From contig PDUO01000001.1 in NCBI GenBank assembly GCA_003008705.1, positions 434,001 to 498,000 on the forward strand: 64,000 nucleotides of DNA. Direction: 5' to 3'. Positions 46,518 to 59,430 of the stretch are shown in pieces; the first letter of the stretch is position 1; the number at the start of each line of letters is the position of its first letter. Source of the stretch: Pezicula radicicola. Lineage: Eukaryota; Ascomycota; Leotiomycetes; Helotiales; Dermateaceae. A program made the translations under genes and the position numbers. Below the pieces are notes generated by a model. The model was not told the origin of the DNA. It did not search any database and worked only from the letters and a program-made list of their open reading frames with translations.

Positions 46518-47418
46518 AGCTCTCAACCTTACGAACACCTTCACCAGACCAAGTGCACCAGGAGGGTTTAGAAATATAATGCGTAGAGAGGAAAGAGTTT
46601 GAGTAGAAAGAATAAGAACAGATCAGCCGCGTAAATTTATTTTAGGCTGCGGCTGTGTCACCCACCACCTCGAAGAATTTGCAGGTGATGCCGTGCTGGC
46701 CTTGCATTAACCGGTTCCAACAGAGACAAAGTATAGGATGCGCTCAATCTCGTTGCTGCATATACTTCATGTAGAAAATAGATGAGGCGTTGTTGGAAGG
46801 CGCACTGTATACGCAAGACAGTAGTCGCGTGATTGAAAGACTTGAATTTATCTGCACGGTGTTCAGTATAAATATGCAGCCTTTGCAGCGGGGAAGAAGA
46901 AGGTGTGGTGGTGAGCACTAATAGCTCGTCCGTGGCATAGTCTCGAGATAGTGTTTGGCTAGAGACGATGTGATCATATGGTTGGTTGCAGGAGATATGC
47001 TATGCGAGGTGATGGGAAAAGCCGGGACGAGGTGCATGTCTAATCACGTGTCAATATGTACTTATATTAAGAAGTATTCAGGCTTCTATAGGTACCAAGT
47101 CTTTTAGAACACACCACCTAGGTACAGCATAGAAGCCTCGAATCAGTTTGCCTGACTATGTACTTACAATGACCCGGACTTCCGGTGCTGCTTCCACTGG
47201 TGCTGAGCAGTAGCTTCTTCCACGTATCACAACAGTGAAGATAATATACAATTGAAACGCCTTTTCTTTCCTCCTTTGACTCCCTTGTACTTATGATATA
47301 CATGCTCCCCGAGGGTCCACTCAAAACTAGTGTAAACCTGAGTATCCAGCGAGGTGAAGTTCTCTTCAGGATCACCCCTTTGATAATCTTAGTTATTCCG
47401 CTACCAAAGCCGTTTTGC
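46518..47418. other. Intergenic region between BTB gene and OST3
   Basis: About 0.9 kb that holds the BTB promoter and the OST3 3' flank. No coding sequence is supported. Confidence 0.45.
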
Positions 47419-48560
47419 TTACACAAATGGTGGAAGGAAGAATGGATAGCCCCCGTTCTTGATGCGGAAGACACTGAGCAAGAAGCTATACATTACGAAG
47501 ATGACGCCCCCCCAAATAAGCACAGCAACTTGCTGGGTTCTTGGGTCGGCTATCCTTGGGACTTTCAATGCCAATGAAATTGTGGCAAAGGAAAGCAGGC
47601 CATCTAGTTGTGAAGTTAGTAAAGTATTTGGGTCGAGATGAATGAACCTACACATGGCAGCAATTATTTGAGTTTCAAGACCAAATTGGTTAGAGAATCC
47701 ACCAGCAAAGTAGCTGACACCTCCACGACCATCTCCAGCAACATAGGGGACCTTCCTGATATGATTGAACATGTGACCACTAGTAAATAGCAGAATAGCG
47801 ATCAAGCTAATAGCTGCCCATACATTGCGATTCTGAACAATTGGCAGAAGGTATGGCCAAGCGACGCTCAGGAAGGTGACTGTGCCAAGAATGGTTGTTG
47901 TAACAGCGATGCCTCGAACCCAATTGATGGGCCGCTGGAGTTGAGGATGAGGTCGGTCGTGAAGGTGACGAGAAATCCAGGCGTGCACTTGCTCTGCAGA
48001 CTGAGGCCTGAGGAACTGTTAGCATGTGGCTATTCATAAGATCAATCGTATAACGCACCCGTTTGTAAAATCATATCTGATAGGACCACTATCAGCGACG
48101 GCGTGTGGGCCAACAGTTGGTTGGAAGAGGAGCAGAACCGGTGCAGTTTGTAGCCCAAGCTGTTTGGCAGTCTGTCAGTAAGCTCGCTACCGTATTAGAG
48201 GCTTAAACGTACAGATTGAAATGTTTGTTTGCCATCCATGAAATCCAGGGTGCCATATACCAATCGCGACTCTCCTGACTTGTCGCCCTTGGTCCAGCTC
48301 TTTGCCAATAGATCCCATTCTGGTTGAAACTCCCTACATAGCTGACAGCCAAATCTGCTCTCGAGGGCTGTCAGGAGAACCGCGACGGAGTAGTCTCTCG
48401 AGGATGCGGTCAATCGGTCGTAGCTGGTATCGACAAGCTTCAATGGAGTTGAAGAAAGGGCTTTCGCATGGTACTCCTGGAATTTATCCACTGCAGCCTT
48501 CTTTGCACCAAGTGCAGTTATGGGCAGCAGCGAAACGACCAATGCTTTGAGGAAGTGCAT
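47419..48560 (-). CDS. OST3: Oligosaccharyltransferase subunit OST3/OST6 (thioredoxin-like)
   Basis: Four exons (48560–48213, 48159–48059, 48007–47652, 47603–47419) sum to 990 nt, or 329 residues. Residues 1–18 are a signal peptide (MHFLKALVVSLLPITALG). The luminal thioredoxin fold has the CxxC pair C72–C75 in RFGCQLCREFQPEWD. About four membrane helices follow (GIAVTTTILGTVTFLSVAW, WAAISLIAILLFTSG, GLLSFATISLALKV, VLIWGGVIFVMYSFLLSVF). The conserved loop HMFNHIRKVPYVAGDGRGG is diagnostic of OST3/OST6. The subunit forms transient disulfides with substrates so that N-glycosylation can occur in the ER. The gene's start faces the coiled-coil gene, leaving about 360 bp of shared upstream DNA. Confidence 0.93.
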
Positions 48561-48917
48561 ATTCGATTCAAAACGAAGTGAGTGGAGGAAAGGACAGACG
48601 ATGAATTGGAATAATGGAGGGGTGTCGGTTCATTGACTGCTGCGTTCATTCAATACTCAATACTCGATGAACCGTAGACAATAGCTTTGAGGTACTTGAC
48701 TTGAGCTTGGTACGTGGCCTCCAAGGTTCCGCGCGTATTGATCCGGTTCCGTTGCCCCGCCACACAGCCTACTGTTGTAAATCACCTAAGGTGAGACGGT
48801 GGCTGAGGAGTTCCTCAAATGCAAGGCCCCAAGTAAAGTAAACAAACCGTCGCATCCCGTCAAAACACATCATTACTGGGTTTTTACAACAGTTTTAACG
48901 CGACAACTCTCCCGAAA
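48561..48917. promoter_or_regulatory. Shared divergent promoter, OST3 / coiled-coil gene
   Basis: Only 357 bp separate the two divergent start codons, so both promoters must lie here. No specific site was identified. Short AT/CA words such as ATTCAATACTCAATACTCG are present near 48650–48668. Confidence 0.5.
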
Positions 48918-51045
48918 ATGGACTCCCACATATCATATAATGACCATGAGCACATCGAGAGCGTAAGTATTCTAGCTCCCAAAAACAATGACATACAGAC
49001 TGCTCACACACATACTACAGCAGCTCTCGAAGACGCAACATCTAGAACGGGCTTATGAAGAGACGGTGCGCAAAGCAGAATTAATATTCAAAGATGAGGC
49101 TGCGCGAAGATTAAAGGTGCGGATTATGGCCTTGGAACACGACAACGACGATTTGCATGAGCAGCTTGTACAACAAGAGGACCGTATCGACGAACTGGAG
49201 CAGGGAGGCGACGATCTACGCGCACAATTAGAGGAGGCACAGGAGAGTGCCAGCTCTTTCGAAGCGGAGATGAGGAGCCAAATACGAGAGATCAATAGTC
49301 TAAAGGTAAATCCACTTTGATCCCGGACGTAGGGACATACTAAACGTTTGCAGGTTGAATTGAACGCAATGAACGGAGTCACTACAGATTCTACGAAACT
49401 TCTGACTGAGAAATTATCGCTTGCCCGAGAGCTGGCGACCTTGAAACCTGAGCTAGAACATCTGCGTTCGCAATCCACATATCAACAAACAGTCTTGTCG
49501 GAAAAGCTTGCCTTACAACGCCAGGTCAACACTTTGGAGGTGGAACTTGAGACGGAAAAGCGCGCTTCAAAACGCGCAGCCCAGAAAAACAACAACCAGG
49601 AAAAAGAGATGGACCTCCAGGCTTTGGTAGAAGATCTACAGAAGGACCTAGCCCGAGAGCAACGCGAGACAGAAGTGGCCCGCAAAAAGGTCAGCGCACT
49701 CGAAGCAGAGCTGGATGCAGAGAAACGTGCTTTAAAACGAGCAAGCAGTAAAGCCAAGAACAACGAACGAGAACTCGAACTCCAACATCAAGTAGATACT
49801 CTTGAGAGAGAAGTCGCGCGAGAAAAGCGGGACACAGAAAAGGCGCGGAAGCAAGTTGACAATTTGGAATCGCAATTGGAAGAAACGGAGAAACGGATAT
49901 CAAAACTTACGACACAGAAAACTAGTAATGGTGAAAAAGAGTTGGCATTTCAGCACGAACTCGAAGATGCCCAGAAGATCATCGCAAGTGAGCGTCGGGA
50001 GAAGGAAAAGCTTAGAAAGGATACAAAGAAAGAGTTGGAGATCTCGGAAGCACAGAAAAGCGCGCTGGAAAGCAAGTTGGACCAGATGCGGACTAAATTG
50101 CGGAGCACGAAGGAGCAACTGAAGGAATGCCAAATCGAGCTCACCGAGGCACGCGCAACAGCAACAAAGGCAGTTATGACATCGAAGGCACCGGATGTAC
50201 CAGCCAAGAACCCGCGAAAACGATCCGCTGTTGATATGAGTACTGATGAGGCGATTGGAACACCAGATGGAGTAGCCATTCGAGGGAAGAGGCCTATTGC
50301 GAAAAGAGGTCGACTGGATCACACAATGGTCGGGGAGAAGTCCATGTTCTCCATTACACCTTACTTAAACCGCACTGTCAGTATGGCTACAGATACACCG
50401 AACCAAGAAGATCATGATTCACCAGTAGTCGAGGACGTTGAAAATGAATCAGAGGTAGGCACGGAATCTAAAGCAGCGACTAGCAAACCCAGCGAGGCCC
50501 TTGAGGATGATAAAGTATCAACGCCATCAGCTCTACCAAAAACCAAAGCTAAAGCTAAGCGAAAGCCGGTCGAGAAGAAGGTACCAACAGAGAAGAATGT
50601 TCTAGGAGAGTCCAAGGCTGGTACAAGTAATCAGAAAGCAGCATCCAGAAAGCCACGCCCGATGAGCACTTTGGAGAAGGTTGCTGAGGAGGAAGCCGAT
50701 GAGAACGAGCTAGCAATGACCGCAACTGTAACTAATGAGGTACCTGTGGCAAAGTCAGATGCTCCCAAAGCCAAAGAAGCCCCTAAAGTTGTTGAAGAGA
50801 CAGAACCGAAAAAGAAGAAGCGGAAGCTGTTAGGTGGAGGAAAGACACTTTTCGATGAGGATGAGCCTGAAGCGATCAAACGCCCTTCAAAGGTCACACT
50901 TGGAGCATCTAAACTGCTGGGCAGAGGTGGTCTTGCAGGACCAAAAGGAAGTTTGAAAGGAGGTCTAGCTACGGCCGGTTCATTTGGGGCATTTTCTCCT
51001 CTCAAAAAGGACCGTAGAGGGGTAGGTGCAAGCTTTTTGGCTTAA
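48918..51045 (+). CDS. Long coiled-coil protein, function unknown
   Basis: Three exons (48918–48962, 49021–49305, 49354–51045) sum to 2022 nt, or 673 residues. The first 420 residues are mostly heptad-rich Glu/Lys/Arg/Leu helices (DDLHEQLVQQEDRIDELEQ, LQRQVNTLEVELETEKRAS), with three similar ETEKR/DAEKRALKRAS units. The rest is disordered, acidic and basic, with NPRKRSAVDMS and PIAKRGRL as nuclear-import-like clusters. It ends in a Gly/Lys-rich tail (SFGAFSPLKKDRRGVGASF). Such shapes occur in spindle, kinetochore, nuclear-envelope and septum proteins. I recognise no family, so I assign no role. The very short first exon (15 codons) is supported by a good GTAAGT donor and a CTACAG acceptor. 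Confidence 0.8.
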
Positions 51046-51344
51046 GGCATGGTGCATCTTAAATTGGGTATTGTTGATTTCTGGTGTTTAAGGTTTTGAT
51101 TTCCGGCGTACTGGCGTGTCGGCTTGTTCTCGTAGGTAGCGTACTGTACATTTGAGTCTCAATAAAAGCTTCCCAACGAACTCCATAATACCTTCTAGTC
51201 ATATATGCCCTTGTATTTTTTTTTTGAAGCGATTCCCTCCGGCTCCCTCCGTTACAGCTCTCCTAAAACAATAAGCTTACATCGACGTCATATAGACAAC
51301 CAGAGTCCTCCCACTTTTCCTGCCACATGGTTCTTAGCCGAGCC

Positions 51345-54300
51345 TCATTTCCGTGTGCTTTGCTCGGGTCGAGGATTCCGATTTCTTGAAAGTAACTGCG
51401 ATAGGATGAAATGGGCTACATCCTCATCTGCCCACTATGATTGCACAAATATTATAAGTACGAGTTTGATAAAATTGGAGACGAACTTTTACTTACATAG
51501 CTCAGATGACTTGTTATTGTGGACATTGGATTGAAGTCAAGCACACTCCTAAGTATGAGTCAGTCGCTGGTCCACAGATTGATAGTAAAGAGGTGGAATG
51601 TTAACGTACTCTTGAATTTGAAAATCGATCCGTCCAGTATGGTTCAAAGCACGAACCTTCATCTCTTCTCTCTTCAACTTCTTCCCCCTTTCTTCGGTTG
51701 TAGCCCAGTTGGGGTCATTGCCCCCTTGATCATTCTGCTGACTCTTTCGTCCTTTCTCGAAACCGGCGTACAACGTCTCAATCTCATTATCTATCAAAGT
51801 TGGAGCACTACCTTTGCCATCTCTGTCCGCAGCGGCAGTATCCTCAGCAAGCTGTCTCATCTTTTCATTGGTATTTTCTCTCACAAGTGCAGGTATGTCA
51901 GTAATGACTCCCCCTGCGGAAATGTTTGTCCCCGCGCCAATGGATTGAGAAGACTGCGAAGACTGGGATGGCGCTCCCATGCTTGCAATATCTGCTGGAG
52001 TAAGACCCAGACTGCGGTTCAACAGCGAAGAAGCGATCCCTGAGCTTAGACTTGACCATAGGCCGCTCACACTTTGTCCCACTTTAGCACCAATTCCCGT
52101 CAATCCTTGACTAGCTGCTGTACCAAAGTTGCTCTTGGTGTATGGAAGAGGCTGCGGTTTCATACCTCCGTACACTAAGTTAAGAAACTGAAGTTAGTCT
52201 AACTGTTACAGAGATTTCAGGAGTAACTCAAATATGATTCTGGAGTGAAGAGCAATAATGCCTGGTATGAATATTCGACTCCGAGTTTTTGCTTACCTGA
52301 TGAGACAAGGGGTTCTAGACGATAGGATATGGGATCACCTTTATAAAGTCAGTACAATTTCTCTAGATTACGTTGCTAGATACTTGGAACTTTGAAGCAT
52401 GCTCCGACAGGAAGAAAATGTCCAAAACTACACCCGGATTAGGATTTGGCTTTCTACGTACTGGGATAGAAAATGTTATACAACTGTCCGCATTTTGGCG
52501 ATGATACCGAATAGGGCAGTCCAGTAGTGGTGGAAACATTTTCTCCCGTAGACGAGAGGAATGGGTCATCCATGTAATCTGGGTTCATGGGACTTTCCGC
52601 AGGAAGTGATTCTATGTGGCGCCTCGCAGCAATTGTTCTGTGGGCATTAGCACCAAGGCTAAATAAATGTATTCCAGGAAAATAAAATACATACTTTCCT
52701 TTCAGCATCTGAAAAAGACCGATAGGACTTCCGAGGCAAAAGAAGGCAGGCACATCGAACAAAAAACTCAACCCGCCTTGAGCTTTAGAAGCCCCTGATC
52801 GTCTATGGTTAACGTTTTGCTTACTAGCTTCTCGCTGTCTGCAAAGAAGATCCATGAAGATTGCACTTCCCCTAGAATAATAGTCAGAAAATCCACTTCA
52901 AATTAAAAGAACATATTCTTCGGTGATCCTACAGCGAGTGTCCCACCAATGTAACCCTTCCTCCCTTTGAGGCAAATTTAGGATTTCGGTCGCAAAATAG
53001 TTTGTAGATACGATTCGACTCTTCTAACACAATACTAGCTATATGGTCCCTATAGGCACTCTATTGAGGGTTTCATAGTTAGTGTTTATTCTATTAGAAC
53101 AGGGAAACTATCAAAAATTTGGTAGGCGGGCGATGTTTCTCTAGGTAATAGAGTATTCTCTGCGGGAAACTTCTGAAAATAAAAAATGTCTGCCGTGAGT
53201 CTACGCACCTGGTACAACAAAATGTCCAGAGCTAAGTCTGAGATAAGACTACGCACAAAGGGCACACCATCTATAGTGATGTCTTCTAGGCTTGGATACT
53301 CTTCTTCGTCGGCAAATGCATCTCCCAAGTCGTGCTCTTTCCTTGTCTGCCGAACACCCTTTCGAGGAAAATCTAGCAAGTGGCGCCAACACACCGGAAG
53401 CACCTGAACACGGCAATTCTTTGGTAGTTTATCAACCTCAGAGTTGAGTGCTTGCATGTCGACAGAATTGTTGTAGACACTTTTGAGTGTCTGCCGCAAG
53501 ACGTTTACGTCGTGAACGAAATTAACACTCTCAGTTCTCAATCCTAATCGCTGACCTATCAAGAAACACCTGTTATTCCTTGTCTAAAACAGGATAGCAT
53601 TGATGACATCTACCCTTCACTAGGAGTAAGCGATTAATAAAATGCAGCATCTTACCTATTCCATGAGTGACTAGGATTAGGTGCTCAACCTCGCGCGACT
53701 GTTCTCCTTCTTCATTGTAGTCACTCTGGATTTCTTTCTCGTCACGCTTTCTGACAACCTCCTCCTCAATATCCGGGTCTCTGTCATCTGCTAGGGTTGA
53801 AAGCTGGTCCTCTACGGTTGTTCCAGTGGCTTCTCGATTGGCTGTGGTCGGTGGAGCTGACCTCCTCTTCAAAAGTCTCTGTTGACGCTCGTCAACTTGT
53901 AAAGAAGATATATTCCCGCTGACAGAACTTGCACTACTTGGGGTCCGTGGCCTTTCATCACCTGTTGTTGAATCTTTGGCTTTACCTGGTTCAGCATATC
54001 CGCGGATAATCTTGACCCCGCCAAGGTAACCCCCACCAGCAAACTTCTGGTATATGTTACTGGAAACTCTTGACATGATACTATCTTCTGAAAGCCATGC
54101 TACAGTCGAGTCTTGGTATGTTACGATGGAGTTCATGTACGTGCCAAAAAGACGGTAAGTCTCAGGTTGATGGGGAGGAGGTGCAGGAGCATCTTTAGAG
54201 CCTTGAGCAGCATCGTTCAGTGCTTGTTGGTTGGCGGCCCGCAGGTTCTCCATGGAATTCTTTGGAGTTACCTCAGTTGAGCTTGAGGAACCTCGATTTC

Positions 54301-55319
54301 GATTACGGAATGCACCACTCAGGGCAAGCGAGTCTCCAGGCTTGATAGATGACGGACGAGAGAAAGACTTTTCCGGAGCTTTAGGGTATCTCCACGGCTT
54401 GATCTTAAGAAATCCCTTGATTGAAGAGTCAGTATTAACTAGACGACGAAGGTAGGTTTTGGAATGGAACATCAAGCAGGAGCCGGGAAGAGTCTCGGGC
54501 TAGATTCCTTTTAGGTCCTAAGCAAACTTACTTCCTCCAATTGTGCGGCAAGGTTCTCCTCGCATGGCCTCAGTCCGGAGCTTTCTTGATAGAACCAGCT
54601 TCCTCTTCTTACTTCATATATGGGTCCCAGCCAGTACACGGGACACAGTTCCCTCTTTTCCAGATCAACATCGAAAAGATAATCTTCCTGCACAGGAACT
54701 CTGATATTGCCTCCAGCATTCTCGTTCTGGCCGGCCTCTTCAATACTAGTATTGCCTACCTTTCCCGAATCTCTCGGCAATTTCCCTTCCCCAAACCCTT
54801 CGCCCGCTTTATGGTTCGCATCTCGATTGTCCTGATCATAGGAATCGGCGAGCCTCTGATAGGCAACCTCTATTGACTGAGAATCATCGGTAGAAAATGT
54901 AACGAACTTCTTGGGGGCGGCTAGAGGCTTCGTTGGTTTACTCTCTTCGGTTTTCAGTAGTTTTGGTTTCCGCTTCGGAACCTATTTACTTTCGTTAGTA
55001 GAGTGCTGTGTCACGAACCAACCATTTGCGAATCGGGAGATGGCAGATCACGCACATCAACAGCATAGAACCACCTGGCGTTCAAAGGTGGACAGTCACT
55101 CGGATATCTACGCTGGCTTAATCCGTACCAGTGATTTGAAGCAAGATCTCCAGCATGCTGGTTCTTCAAGCCTGACCCCTCACCTGGCAGACCAGCAGAA
55201 AGAGGGGGCTTGGGTGAAGAGGTTCGTGAATTGGACCAAGGACTGATGGACTCGAGCGCTGAGAGGTACGACTTCTCACTCTTCTCTGGTTTCGTCTCAG
55301 ACTGTGATGCTAAGTCCAT
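51345..55319 (-). CDS. DDHD-domain phospholipase (PA-preferring PLA1 family)
   Basis: Eleven exons (55319–55023, 54981–54532, 54415–53656, 53555–53209, 53060–52933, 52871–52695, 52637–52462, 52338–52297, 52174–51610, 51548–51497, 51434–51345) sum to 3084 nt, or 1027 residues from the ATG at 55319. Landmarks are LNARWFYAVD, KIKPWRYPKAPEKSF, the oxyanion-region HLILVTHGIG, VCWRHLL, and the nucleophile elbow GHSLGS in KGGRVTLVGHSLGSAIF. The intron at 52872–52932 splits the elbow's Leu codon. DPISYRLEPLV and a C-terminal segment of DDHD type (GRIDF...SHLSYWADEDV) follow. Such enzymes cut phosphatidic acid at membranes (yeast Ddl1, human DDHD1/2). The frame stays open to about 55489 with no ATG, and the extra residues (LASYSYLRSLAQHVKK) look like a mitochondrial presequence, so the true start is not settled. 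Confidence 0.87.
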
Positions 55320-56094
55320 TTTGCCGGCAGCAGCCTGCACGGCTGAGCCCGTTGGTGTGACTCTAAGTTTTGCGTACTTGAGGGTTTCCGGGAAGAACTT
55401 AGGTACCTTCTTGACGTGCTGTGCAAGACTTCGAAGATAGCTATAGCTAGCCAATTTGGTGGACGTGGTATTTTCGTTGGTTGTGGAATACTAATAATTG
55501 CCGGGGACGATTCGTAGAATTGTACAAGTACTTTAGGCTTGGGAGCCCCTTCCTGGTTTACATTATTGGTCTAGACGTGAATTGTTTCCGAATGAATCAA
55601 CATAGAAACATAACTTATTATCTGGAAATGTAAGTCTGGCGTTTTTGGAGGTGTCCTCAGAAGCTCATTCGAACAGTACATGACGTCGGAACGGAAGTGC
55701 GGCCGACTCTTGTCTCGACGTCTTGAGTTTTCCAAGGCTGGTCCCAGCAAAGCCCAATTTCCATTTCTGTCAATCTCAAACACCACAAAGCCTCGACAAT
55801 TAAAGGAAAAGCATCATCACTTGTGCAGTAGTAAGGAGAGATGCTTGAAGAGCTTCTGTACGATAACCGTATCAGTTCATTCCCTAGTTATGATGTTAGT
55901 AATTTTTGTTAATAACTTATGTTACTTGCCACTTCAGTTAAGTCTACTCGCATTAGTGGTAGGAGACAAAGGGCCATTTATATTTGTAGGTATCTATTTC
56001 TTTTTATTTTCTGCCGTTTACATCCTCAACCTTAAATGAGGTAGGTTGGCAATTTTAGTGCTATAATAACAACTCATTTTCTCTGACTGGGTAC
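55320..56094. other. Upstream region of the DDHD gene; unresolved 5' exon
   Basis: The DDHD reading frame continues from 55320 to about 55489, preceded by ATTATTAG, a possible 3' splice site, so an unseen first exon may lie at about 55500–55800. The remainder is the 3' flank of DPH6. No other gene was recognised. Confidence 0.45.
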
Positions 56095-58585
56095 CTACAA
56101 CAACACAACAGCAGCAAGCCTCTTTCCTTCTCCATCCCACAAAGTCCTGCAAGGCACCACGCCCACCGCATTTAATATCCTCTCTGCCTTCCCAAGCTCG
56201 GGCTGAAGTACAAGCCCAATATCAATATATGAAGCAAAACTTGTATACTCATATCCGACTCCCACATTCGAATCCTTCAACGCCTCACTTACTGTCCTCG
56301 CTAGATCCAAACCCATGTCGCTAGAGCAGATGGAATATGGTATCATAATGACATAATGCGTCAACATGTCATTAATAATTGTTTGGAATACCGTGGAGCT
56401 TTCCTGCCCTTCTTCTACTCCTTTTCCTCGGCAGTATCCTGCTTTCAGAACCTCAATAGAACTAGCATTTGCAATTCCAAGATTCGCATGCCATTCTACA
56501 GCGCTCTGCCTTGGTAATTCCTCAACTTCGGCTACAAAGAAGGGTGGAGTAACATCTCTCCTCCCCGAGTCATCAGCCTTGACAATATCCCAACAAGGCA
56601 GAGAATTTTCGATTTTGGTTCCTCCTCTATTTTGCAGAGCGGCGCAATGCTTTTCTTCCCAGAGATCGCGCTCTTCCTCTGCGTCTGAATTCTCACAGGA
56701 TGTATTGGGGGATCGAGGTGACATATGGAGGTGGTTCCAGGCTTGTGATAGGAGAGAGACGTTTTTGGTGAGTTGCGTTGTGGTGGGTTGCTGTGGTAGG
56801 TATGCTACGCAGCTGGTCCACCACGACACGTTTGTTTCGTGGCCGATGCGCCAGAGGTGTTGAAGGGAGAGCACAGCTTGGAGTCGGAAGTTTTCAAAAC
56901 TGTCGGTGCCCTTTGGTGTAGCTGGGAGAAGCATTGTATGAGGGATTAGAGGGATTTGCCCTGCTACATTCACGGCCCAGGCTTGTGGTTTTGGGTAGTT
57001 GCTTGAGGATTGGGACGATATTGAGGGTATAGAGAGGGGAGTGGAGACCGCTTGGGAATAGGGTCCGATATTTGCGGGTGCCCAGTAAGAGCGGGATTGT
57101 ACGTGGAGGCTTTTCTTTGGGAGTGAAAAGGGTTTGTGGAGTTTTAAGTGAATTACCATGTTGATACCATTGGGAAGCATGGAGCCGCAAGATATCGTGA
57201 CTCGGGAGGGAGGGTTAGGTTCTACGAACAGAGCTCCATAGACCTTTTTAAAAAATCAGTTAGTAAAACCCATGATTGAAAGCAACAAAGCGGTGTATTG
57301 ATACCTTGTTAATGCTTACGAAATGTTCCATGCTTCGTAGAATGATAACAGTGGTAATGATGTCGCTGGGTACTAGTTGTGAAGCCTGCAAGCGATGTCT
57401 AATTTCTGCGACAACTTCATGGGCCTCCAAATTGATGGGACGTTCATCTTTCGTGGTTGCTGATATTGACCAGTACTCCGTGTTATCTCGCGAATCAGTG
57501 ACGTTCTGCTTGGAAGAAACCACATCGAAAAGAGAAGTTGATGGCTTTGATTGACGGACTACAGGCACCTCAAAGGCCCTCTTATCCTCTCCAAGCTGTC
57601 CAAGAATTTCTTGAAATTTCTCTTCCAAAAGGTCTGGAGTTCGACAATTTCTCTGCGCTGTCGTAGTCGGAGGCTTCATTACCAGCTCTGCACTTCTAAG
57701 CTGTAACCAGGCAGAACCTCCCCCTTCTCTGATGACCTTCTGGTCTTCACTTTTGATCACGATATTGCCTTTGAATAAATTCGCCGGCCCGTCTACCACC
57801 AGAGTCTCGAATTCGCCACCTTCACCAAGGACTCCTCCATCACCATCCGTGCCAAATCGCCCCATTGACTTCTCTACTCGCCGTATAGTAGAACTACTGG
57901 CGGCATTATCCCACAAGAAGCTCTCATCAAGGCCCCCACTAGCAACCTTGATTATTCTCGCATCTAGGCCAACATACTGCATGTCTTCAAGCAGTGACGG
58001 TTGAATGCCTGGTGGAAGAATAGGATACTTCCACAGGTACGCCAGAGGGATTAGACCAAGGCGTAGAGCAACAGACTCAATTCGAGTCCTTTGATATGTG
58101 GAGAGAATAGCACCAGTACTAAGTGCATTTACGGTTGGGTGTTCTGCCATAATCCTTTTGAGGAGAGGGATTAAGGACTCTGTCTCATCTTTCACCTCTT
58201 GGCTGCTGTTTTCCACAGTCCCGTCTTTCAGCTCAGTGGTCTCCGAAGATCGAACATCAGCATGGCTATAACTTGTCCCGGTCTGGACTGCCGTGCCTAG
58301 TATCTGCTGACGATACAGCGGGATTCCCAAGGCTTGTTCATATAGAGGGATGACAGTATGGCCTACAGTCTGGAACATGAAGCTATTGAGATCATGTTCT
58401 TCATCATCTTCATCCACTTCTACGCACTCTGTTCCAGTCTCTAGGCTTGCGTCTGGTGACGGAGGTGACGGATATAGGTTGCCCAAGGCAGCAACTTTGT
58501 GTCCATTCTGTATGCAGTGCAGGATCGAGAAAAAGCTATCCTTGCCTCCGGATATGAGTGCTACTACATTAAGAGACTCGGCCAT
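56095..58585 (-). CDS. DPH6: Diphthine-ammonia ligase (DPH6)
   Basis: Two exons (58585–57305 and 57243–56095) give 809 residues. The N-terminal ATP-pyrophosphatase fold has the PP-loop SGGKDS at residues 12–17, followed by a cysteine-poor acidic loop, VGHTVIPLYEQALGIPLYRQ and AILSTYQRTRIESVALRLGL. This is followed by GLDARIIKVASGGLDESF and EGGEFETLVVDGP, all typical of diphthine synthetase/DPH6. The C-terminal half adds two RidA/YjgF-like segments: one after HFVSINKVYG and one with RSYWAPANIGPYSQAV, as in yeast Dph6 (YLR143W). It uses ATP and ammonia to amidate diphthine in the last step of making diphthamide on eEF2. The intron at 57244–57304 is GT–AG. DPH4, which acts at the first step, lies about 54 kb away. 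Confidence 0.95.
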
Positions 58586-59430
58586 ACTTGATGTGAAGCT
58601 TCAAGAGGAAAGCTGGAGGTGCAGATTGGTTCCAACAGCAGCTCAGCCTTGGTGGCAACTTGGTAGCCTAGGGATGTGATGCGCAGCTGTACCTTTGCCT
58701 TGGGTACCTAGCTATTCATTTCTTGCAGCTAGCACTAACCAGCTGAAAGAGAGAGAGAGAGAGAGAGAGCAGTTCCAATCGTTGAATGGGGTGCTCATGT
58801 TTTTTTAATTTAGGCCGCTAACCCCAAAATGCTTAGCTCCAGCTAAAATTGCGGAGAGTAATTTTGGGTTGATTTGATCGTACTTAGTACTTAGGGAGTG
58901 GTTTCACGAGAACAGTTTGGGTGACAGCATGCTGTGAAGACATCTTTCTACATTGCTAGCAGTTGGATAACTATTTGACCAGCACAATTGTACCTCTCTT
59001 GACAAGCAAAGACCTAATAGGCCCAAAGAAACAGAGCAAGGCAAAAGACATGCGCGACGGTCGACCAGCTTCCCGCCTGGTATGATTACAACGAATGTAA
59101 AGAAAACTAACGTTCGCCAACCCTTATCCAAATTTATACACTCCACCATCCCTCCAACCTCATAACCCATCGTCACGCTAAATTTGCACAAAAGTCTGAG
59201 GAAATTTGGTACAGAGAAGAGAAAACGCGAAAAAGCACAATGTGCGCGACTTTTGACTGATTTTGTTCCGCCCCCAACTGTCATGAAAACATCATTCTAG
59301 ATGCACCACCGATTCCCTAGAGGCTCGCCGCATAAAAGCTAGCGGCGAGTCCATTATGAAGTTGAGTATGCCGGTTTTTGATTTCGTAAGCTTCGTATCT
59401 GGCGTTATAATGCTGTGCGAAAATGGACAT
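58586..59430. other. Intergenic region between DPH6 and the Msn2-like gene
   Basis: About 0.85 kb containing the DPH6 promoter and the 3' flank of the Msn2-like gene. It includes a GA microsatellite, listed separately. No gene was seen. Confidence 0.45.
58748..58769. repeat. (AG)11 microsatellite
   Basis: Eleven uninterrupted AG units lie about 160 bp upstream of the DPH6 start. GA tracts are common and length-variable, so this is a likely polymorphic marker. Confidence 0.85.
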
